A stretch of 34,778 bases of DNA from Chryseosolibacter sp044507115 (GTDB taxonomy: Bacteria > Bacteroidota > Bacteroidia > Cytophagales > Cyclobacteriaceae), in assembly GCA_044507115.1 (NCBI GenBank), contig JBIQJZ010000004.1:1-34778 (forward strand). Direction: 5' to 3'. The notes beneath the pieces were generated by a model. It made no database searches. It saw only the letters and a list, made by a program, of their open reading frames with translations, and had not been told where the DNA came from. Positions 30,266 to 34,778 of this stretch are shown piece by piece. Position numbers and translations under genes: made by a program. Positions within the stretch are counted from its first letter, which is position 1. Each line of letters starts with the position of its first letter.

Positions 30266-31771
30266 ATGGGTATCCAGGTAAAAGTCCCCGCCGTTGGCGA
30301 GTCCATTTCCGAAGTAACGATTGCCAACTGGCTGAAGAAGGATGGTGATGCAGTGAAGATGGATGAGGTGATCGCAGAACTCGAATCTGACAAGGCAACA
30401 TTTGAGCTCACGGCTCAGGACGATGGAGTCTTGAAAATCATTAAGCAAGCCGGGGAGACGGTGCCGGTTGGAGAAGTGATTTGTGAGATCGAGCCCGGGC
30501 AGGCCGGAGCCTCTCCGGCGAAAGCGGATTCGCGTGCGAAGGAAGCACCCAAAGCGGATGGTGCTGAACCCAAGGCCACAGGTGCGGTGAAGGAAATGAA
30601 AGTGCCCGCGGTCGGTGAGTCGATCACAGAAGTGTCTATCTCCTCCTGGCTTAAAAAGGATGGCGACCTCGTGCGCCTCGATGAAGTCATCGCGGAGGTG
30701 GAGTCAGACAAAGCGACGTTTGAACTTCCAGCTGAAGCTACGGGTATTCTTCGTATCGTGGCGAAAGAAAATGAATCACTTCCGATCGGTGGCCTTATCT
30801 GTCGCATTGAAGTTATGGAGGGCGTGGCCGACGAGGGTGCGCCGAAAGAAGTGTCTGCGGCACCAGCCAGCGCTCCGGCCGGAGATAAATCGTATGCTGC
30901 TGGCCATCCATCGCCTGCGGCTGCGAAGATATTGGCAGAGAAGGGGATCGCCCCTGGCGAAGTTTCGGGAAGCGGTGTTGGTGGAAGAGTAACGCGCGAA
31001 GATGCCCAGAAAGCCAAGAAGGAAAGTGCTCCCGTCGCCTCCGGACCTCCGGTGATCGCCGATGATTCGGGTAGAAACGAGCGCCGCGAAAAGATGACGT
31101 CTCTGCGCCGTACAATTGCAAGGCGACTTGTATCAGTGAAGAACGAAACGGCCATGCTCACGACGTTCAACGAAGTGGACATGAAACCGATCATGGATAT
31201 CCGGTCGCGGTACAAAGACAAGTTCAAGGAAAAGTATGGCGTAGGCTTGGGCTTCATGTCCTTCTTCGCGAAGTCAGTCTGTGCTGCTCTTAAGGAATTT
31301 CCGGCGATTAACGCGTCGATTGACAACGACGAAATCATCTACCACGATTACTGCGACATTTCAATAGCGGTATCCACGCCTCGCGGCCTTGTTGTACCTG
31401 TCATCCGCAATGCTGATAAACTCAGCTTCGATCAAATCGAAAGTGAGGTCGTGAGACTCGCCGCGCGAGGCCGTGACGGCAAACTTTCCATTGATGAGAT
31501 GACGGGTGGAACCTTTTCGATTACCAATGGCGGTGTATTTGGATCGATGCTCTCAACTCCAATTATCAACCCGCCACAGTCGGCGATATTGGGCATGCAC
31601 AATATTGTTGAGCGGCCTGTGGTGCGAGGTGGCGAGATCGTGATCCGCCCCGTTATGTTCGTAGCACTTTCATACGACCATCGCATTGTCGACGGCAGGG
31701 AGTCTGTGAGCTTCCTCGTTCGCGTCAAAGAAATGCTCGAAGATCCGGGCAGGCTGATTCTCGGAGTCTGA
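30266..31771 (+). CDS. sucB: Dihydrolipoyllysine succinyltransferase (OGDC E2) with two lipoyl domains
   Basis: The 501-residue product is the E2 core of OGDC. It has two lipoyl domains in tandem: residues 2-75 and 111-183, each with the motif ESDKATFEL (lipoyl lysines Lys43 and Lys149) and each opening with (K)VPAVGESI. A linker rich in A, P, K and E joins them. A peripheral subunit-binding domain follows (about 212-250, SPAAAKILAEKGI and GVGGRVTREDA), then the catalytic domain with SYDHRIVDGRE (His472, Asp476). E. coli SucB has one lipoyl domain. It lies 23 bp after sucA and 43 bp before lpd, which supports an OGDC assignment over pyruvate or branched-chain complexes. Confidence 0.94.
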   Translation: MGIQVKVPAVGESISEVTIANWLKKDGDAVKMDEVIAELESDKATFELTAQDDGVLKIIKQAGETVPVGEVICEIEPGQAGASPAKADSRAKEAPKADGAEPKATGAVKEMKVPAVGESITEVSISSWLKKDGDLVRLDEVIAEVESDKATFELPAEATGILRIVAKENESLPIGGLICRIEVMEGVADEGAPKEVSAAPASAPAGDKSYAAGHPSPAAAKILAEKGIAPGEVSGSGVGGRVTREDAQKAKKESAPVASGPPVIADDSGRNERREKMTSLRRTIARRLVSVKNETAMLTTFNEVDMKPIMDIRSRYKDKFKEKYGVGLGFMSFFAKSVCAALKEFPAINASIDNDEIIYHDYCDISIAVSTPRGLVVPVIRNADKLSFDQIESEVVRLAARGRDGKLSIDEMTGGTFSITNGGVFGSMLSTPIINPPQSAILGMHNIVERPVVRGGEIVIRPVMFVALSYDHRIVDGRESVSFLVRVKEMLEDPGRLILGV

Positions 31772-31814
31772 TTTGACAATCACCGGTATTCAGTCGATTA
31801 TTAAAAACGATATT

Positions 31815-33209
31815 ATGCAATACAACGTCACAGTTATTGGTTCCGGTCCTGGTGGATACGTCGCTGCCATTCGATGCGCGCAGCTTGGATTCAAAACAGC
31901 TCTTGTCGAAAAGTATGATACGCTTGGCGGGACATGTCTGAACGTCGGCTGTATTCCGTCCAAGGCACTGTTGGATTCAACTGAGCATTTTCACAACGCG
32001 AAGGAAAACTTTGCGACACACGGTATCGATATCGCGACACCAAAAGTGAACTTCGCACAGATGATCAAGAGACGTGGTGAGGTTGTTAAGGCAAACGTAG
32101 ACGGTATTGCCTACCTGATGAAGAAGAACAAGATCGATGTCTATACGGGTGTCGGCTCGTTTGATGATAAAAATACGATCCGTGTAAAGGGTAAGGACGG
32201 GGAAAAGACGATCACGACCGAGAAAGTGATCATTGCCACGGGCTCCAAGCCGACACCTCTTCCGTTCGCGCCATTCGACAAGAAGCGTATTATTTCAAGC
32301 ACTGAAGCTCTGGTACTAAAGGAGATTCCTAAACATCTGATCGTTGTTGGAGGAGGTGTGATCGGCATGGAACTCGGATCGGTCTACGCTCGAATAGGAG
32401 CGAAGGTTACCGTCGTGGAGTTTCTCGACAGTCTTATTCCGACGATGGATGCCACACTTGGAAAGGAACTGTTGAAGGTGGCGAAGAAGCTCGGTATGGA
32501 ATTCTACCTCGGTCATAAAGTGACCTCTCTTGAGAACAAGGGAAAAGAGGTGTTGCTAAAAGCTGAGGGTAAGGATGGAAAGTCCGTTGAACTGAAAGGT
32601 GACTATTGCCTGGTGAGTATTGGCCGCCGGCCGTATACTGAAGGGCTCGGTTTGGAAAAGGTCGGAATTAAGGTAGAGAAAGGACAGATAGTGGTCGACG
32701 ATCACCTTCGCACAAACGTCGACAACATTTACGCGATCGGAGATGTTGTTCGCGGCGCGATGCTCGCGCACAAGGCTGAGGAAGAAGGCGTTTTTGTCGC
32801 CGAGACCCTGGCGGGTCAGAAGCCGCATATGAACTATCTTTTGATCCCGGGAGTAGTGTATACGTGGCCAGAAGTTGCCAGCGTGGGGTATACCGAGGAA
32901 CAGCTGAAGACTGCAGGAACGCAATACAAGACTGGTACATTTCCTTACAAGGCACTCGGCCGTGCACGCGCTAGTATGGACACAGACGGCCTTGTGAAAA
33001 TTCTTGCCGACAAACAGACAGATGAAATACTGGGCGTTCATATCATTGGTGCACGTGCTGCCGATATGATTGCGGCCGGTGTTACAGCCATGGAATTCCG
33101 TGCTGCTGCGGAAGATGTTGCGAGAATGTCACACGCCCATCCGACATATATGGAAGCCGTGAAGGAGGCGTGTCTGGCGGCTACCGCGAACAGACCGCTC
33201 CACCTTTAG
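31815..33209 (+). CDS. lpdA: Dihydrolipoyl dehydrogenase (E3)
   Basis: The 464-residue product is E3, the FAD disulfide oxidoreductase that reoxidises the E2 dihydrolipoyl group and makes NADH. The FAD-binding VIGSGPGGYVAA (7-18) is followed by the redox disulfide GGTCLNVGCIPSK (Cys41, Cys46), the NAD-binding GGGVIGMELGS, a second FAD motif YAIGDVV and the C-terminal SHAHPTYMEAV, where His442 and Glu447 are the catalytic pair. I start at ATG 31815 because the Rossmann strand begins three residues later; an in-frame TTG at 31773 would add 14 unmatched residues. It ends the OGDC operon and finishes only 4 bp from the convergent gene. Confidence 0.96.
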   Translation: MQYNVTVIGSGPGGYVAAIRCAQLGFKTALVEKYDTLGGTCLNVGCIPSKALLDSTEHFHNAKENFATHGIDIATPKVNFAQMIKRRGEVVKANVDGIAYLMKKNKIDVYTGVGSFDDKNTIRVKGKDGEKTITTEKVIIATGSKPTPLPFAPFDKKRIISSTEALVLKEIPKHLIVVGGGVIGMELGSVYARIGAKVTVVEFLDSLIPTMDATLGKELLKVAKKLGMEFYLGHKVTSLENKGKEVLLKAEGKDGKSVELKGDYCLVSIGRRPYTEGLGLEKVGIKVEKGQIVVDDHLRTNVDNIYAIGDVVRGAMLAHKAEEEGVFVAETLAGQKPHMNYLLIPGVVYTWPEVASVGYTEEQLKTAGTQYKTGTFPYKALGRARASMDTDGLVKILADKQTDEILGVHIIGARAADMIAAGVTAMEFRAAAEDVARMSHAHPTYMEAVKEACLAATANRPLHL

Positions 33210-33213
33210 TCGT

Positions 33214-34395
33214 TCACCCGTCCAATCGACGTTCGCTGGTCCTGATGCGGTACTGTGCGTATGAGCGTACACCCAATGCCACTACCAAAGGGATAAGGGA
33301 GTAATTAAGCTTTTGCGGGATCACCGCCCAGGTCAATAGCAACGCACCTGTCAACCAGGAGACAACAAGAAAGTATTTTGCAAGCCAGGCGGGTTGTCTT
33401 CGGAAGGCAATCACCGCAACCACGTGTGTAGGCAATGCCCACAACAGGTTGAAGTTTTTCGCTGAAGCTGTGTGGTTTGTAAATCCCCATAGAAACACCA
33501 ACAATACCCCGACAATACCGACTACGGTGAATACAATTCCGTCGAAGTACATCGCTAATTTTCTCCTCTTGAGATCTCTGTATGTTATTAAAGCGACTGC
33601 GAGAAGGAAAACGCTAAAGACGACTAGCGGATGAGAAAGTGTTACCGCGCTGTGATCCTCTGGTTTAGATTCGTAAATGATATTGGTGGTCCGCACGAGC
33701 GGTTCACGATTCTCGCCTACAAGAATGGTAGCGTTCGCAAAACCGGACTCCACGTAGTCGGGAAGAAACATATGCTCGTAGGGAGTTGCTTTCTTGTCGG
33801 TGGGGAGTCCGAGGCCGATGTCGATGGCGAGGTCACCCCAGGGCTGATACCGCAGGTATAGATCTGTCAGTTCGCGAATGGTATAGTCTGTCGTAATGTA
33901 TGATCCGTCAAATACAACGGAGTCTCCAAATACTTTTAAGACGACCTCCGGGATTTTCGTTGCACAGTTATCGTAAAAATAGTCGTAGAGGTAGTCCTTG
34001 TTCTCTGGCCTCGCGTTCCACGCCAGGTAGTCAAACAACCGCTGTTTGCGTGCTGGTGAGAGGTTGAGCACCTGTTCATGTATGTAGCGGTTGTCAGCCT
34101 TGTATGCTGCCTCAAAGCGTTGGTAGTCCATTACGCCGAGCATATACAGATTGTATCCCCGGGCAAAGTTCAGGTAAAAATTGGGCTGGTCGAAGTCGAA
34201 GACACCGTAATTAAAGGCGGCATCTATTCCCATGAGTGGATCATGAACGCGAATTGCGCTGTGCCCAAACGCTGTAAACAGCTCTCCTTGCCAGGGGCCC
34301 AGCGTGAGCACGGAGATTTCAGCCTGGTCGGATAGGCGTAGTTGCCCCGTGCAGATTACGGGGACTAACAATAGGAGGATGATCAGCTTCTTCAT
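33214..34395 (-). CDS. lnb: DUF4105 / Lnb-type protein, candidate lipoprotein N-acyltransferase
   Basis: The 393-residue protein starts with a signal peptide (MKKLIILLLLVPVICTG), then a periplasmic domain (about 20-250) and five membrane helices (about 254-380). The periplasmic part has GELFTAFGHSAIRV (His45), FNYGVFDFDQPNFY and YDNCATKIPE (Cys144), a Cys-His layout like the NlpC/P60 superfamily. This matches DUF4105, now named for Lnb, the enzyme that in Bacteroides adds the third acyl chain to lipoproteins, replacing Lnt. The domain call rests on sequence patterns I recognise; the enzymatic role is transferred from Bacteroides and is inference here. It is divergent from the radical SAM gene and ends 4 bp from lpd. 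Confidence 0.72.
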   Translation of the reverse strand: MKKLIILLLLVPVICTGQLRLSDQAEISVLTLGPWQGELFTAFGHSAIRVHDPLMGIDAAFNYGVFDFDQPNFYLNFARGYNLYMLGVMDYQRFEAAYKADNRYIHEQVLNLSPARKQRLFDYLAWNARPENKDYLYDYFYDNCATKIPEVVLKVFGDSVVFDGSYITTDYTIRELTDLYLRYQPWGDLAIDIGLGLPTDKKATPYEHMFLPDYVESGFANATILVGENREPLVRTTNIIYESKPEDHSAVTLSHPLVVFSVFLLAVALITYRDLKRRKLAMYFDGIVFTVVGIVGVLLVFLWGFTNHTASAKNFNLLWALPTHVVAVIAFRRQPAWLAKYFLVVSWLTGALLLTWAVIPQKLNYSLIPLVVALGVRSYAQYRIRTSERRLDG

Positions 34396-34408
34396 GACTC
34401 AAATCACC

Positions 34409-34438
34409 GAAAGATAAACAGGTTTCGCCTTTTCCAAA
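34409..34438 (-). promoter_or_regulatory. Candidate promoter for the lnb-type gene (TTTG-N18-TATCTTTC)
   Basis: On the minus strand TTTG (34435-34438) is followed by 18 bp and TATCTTTC (34409-34416), one base from TAnnTTTG, ending 13 bp before the start codon. Confidence 0.55.
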
Positions 34439-34451
34439 CTATCTTGCACGT

Positions 34452-34778
34452 ATGATCGGGGGCTTGTATGACACCATCAACATGGCATCGGGGCTGACGT
34501 GGGCACGCGCGGGAAACGCAGCCCGCGTGCTGCGATCATTTTATCGCTCGCGACGTACGCAATTGCCCGTAATGAACGGAATGCCTGTCAGTATGTCGAT
34601 CGAACCGACGACGTCGTGCAATCTTCGATGCCCTGAGTGCCCCAGCGGACTGCGATCGTTCACCAGGCCAACTGGCATGTTGGACCCCTCGCTTTTTCGC
34701 CAGGTGATGGATGATGTCGGATCGACGTTGTCTTACCTTACGTTTTATTTCCAGGGCGAGGCATATCTTCATTCGTCA
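34452..34778 (+). CDS. Radical SAM protein, N-terminal part (truncated by the right edge)
   Basis: An ATG at 34452 opens a frame that runs without a stop to the last base (109 codons). The translation contains EPTTSCNLRCPECPSG, with Cys56, Cys60 and Cys63 in the CxxxCxxC spacing of the radical SAM 4Fe-4S cluster, and later YLTFYFQGEAYLH, whose GE corresponds to the SAM-binding GGE region. This is the beginning of a radical SAM enzyme, probably of the SPASM-containing group because of the CNLxCxxCP form, but the C-terminal cluster domain that would settle this lies outside. Substrate unknown. It is divergent from the lnb-type gene with a 56-bp gap. Confidence 0.82.
   Translation, partial: MIGGLYDTINMASGLTWARAGNAARVLRSFYRSRRTQLPVMNGMPVSMSIEPTTSCNLRCPECPSGLRSFTRPTGMLDPSLFRQVMDDVGSTLSYLTFYFQGEAYLHSS

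Noticed and set aside
30415..31338. 307-codon minus-strand frame
   Set aside because: It lies opposite sucB and is an antisense frame of the lipoyl and linker regions, with runs of Ser, Ala and Pro.
31773..31814. TTG start for lpdA
   Set aside because: The added 14 residues do not match E3 proteins, and a normal ATG lies three residues before the FAD-binding strand.
34440..34447. TATCTTGC as a promoter for the radical SAM gene
   Set aside because: It is two bases off the -7 consensus, ends 4 bp before the start codon and has no -33 partner at normal spacing.
1..34778. tRNA genes, CRISPR arrays, insertion sequences, prophage or defence genes
   Set aside because: I looked in all gaps and found no cloverleaf, regular repeat-spacer array, transposase or terminal inverted repeats; nearly all the window is accounted for by conserved genes.

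Overview
The window reads as about 35 kb of chromosome from a member of the Bacteroidota, probably the Cytophagia. Supporting signs are an S16 protein with a long Ala/Glu tail, an AccD without its zinc ribbon, an 800-residue FtsX/MacB-type permease, outer-surface FKBP lipoproteins, a candidate Lnb-type lipoprotein N-acyltransferase, and promoters of the form TTG-N19-TAnnTTTG, which is the Bacteroidota primary sigma consensus. A 10-base run of N at 28083-28092 shows this is a draft or metagenome assembly. No tRNA, rRNA, CRISPR array, insertion sequence or phage gene was seen. Most of the window is housekeeping.

Layout. 1-3468 (minus): nrnA, two FKBP lipoproteins, rdgB and a truncated membrane-anchored gene at the left edge. 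3607-7794: ndk, ruvB, then apbE with a ZIP metal transporter, and a SAM methyltransferase. 8035-9927: acetyl-CoA synthetase. 10068-14161: an overlapping three-gene cassette of two SGNH hydrolases and one MBOAT acyltransferase, which is the clearest accessory system here and probably O-acylates a cell-wall or surface glycan. 14186-18260: a stand-alone response-regulator receiver and the class Ia ribonucleotide reductase pair nrdB-nrdA, with a strong terminator and an upstream 409-bp gap holding three TTGTGGA repeats at 11-bp spacing. 18670-20371: rplU-rpmA and hemE. 20395-24883 (minus): FtsX-like permease, accD and fbaB. 25028-27335 (minus): rpsP-rimM-trmD-rplS. 27522-33209 (plus): a complete 2-oxoglutarate dehydrogenase operon (E1, E2, E3) whose E2 has two lipoyl domains. 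33214-34395 (minus): the Lnb/DUF4105 gene. 34452-34778 (plus): the first 109 codons of a radical SAM protein cut by the right edge.

How the parts work together. The OGDC operon, Acs, AccD and FbaB cover central carbon metabolism. NrdAB, Ndk, RdgB and NrnA cover nucleotide supply and clean-up. The lipoproteins encoded here (two FKBPs) would be substrates of the Lnb candidate. The SGNH/SGNH/MBOAT cassette looks like a peptidoglycan or polysaccharide O-acetylation unit of the PatA/PatB/Ape1 or AlgI/AlgJ kind. I do not see a wholly new defence or mobile system; the best leads are that cassette, the nrdBA upstream repeats, the fbaB palindrome and the Lnb gene.
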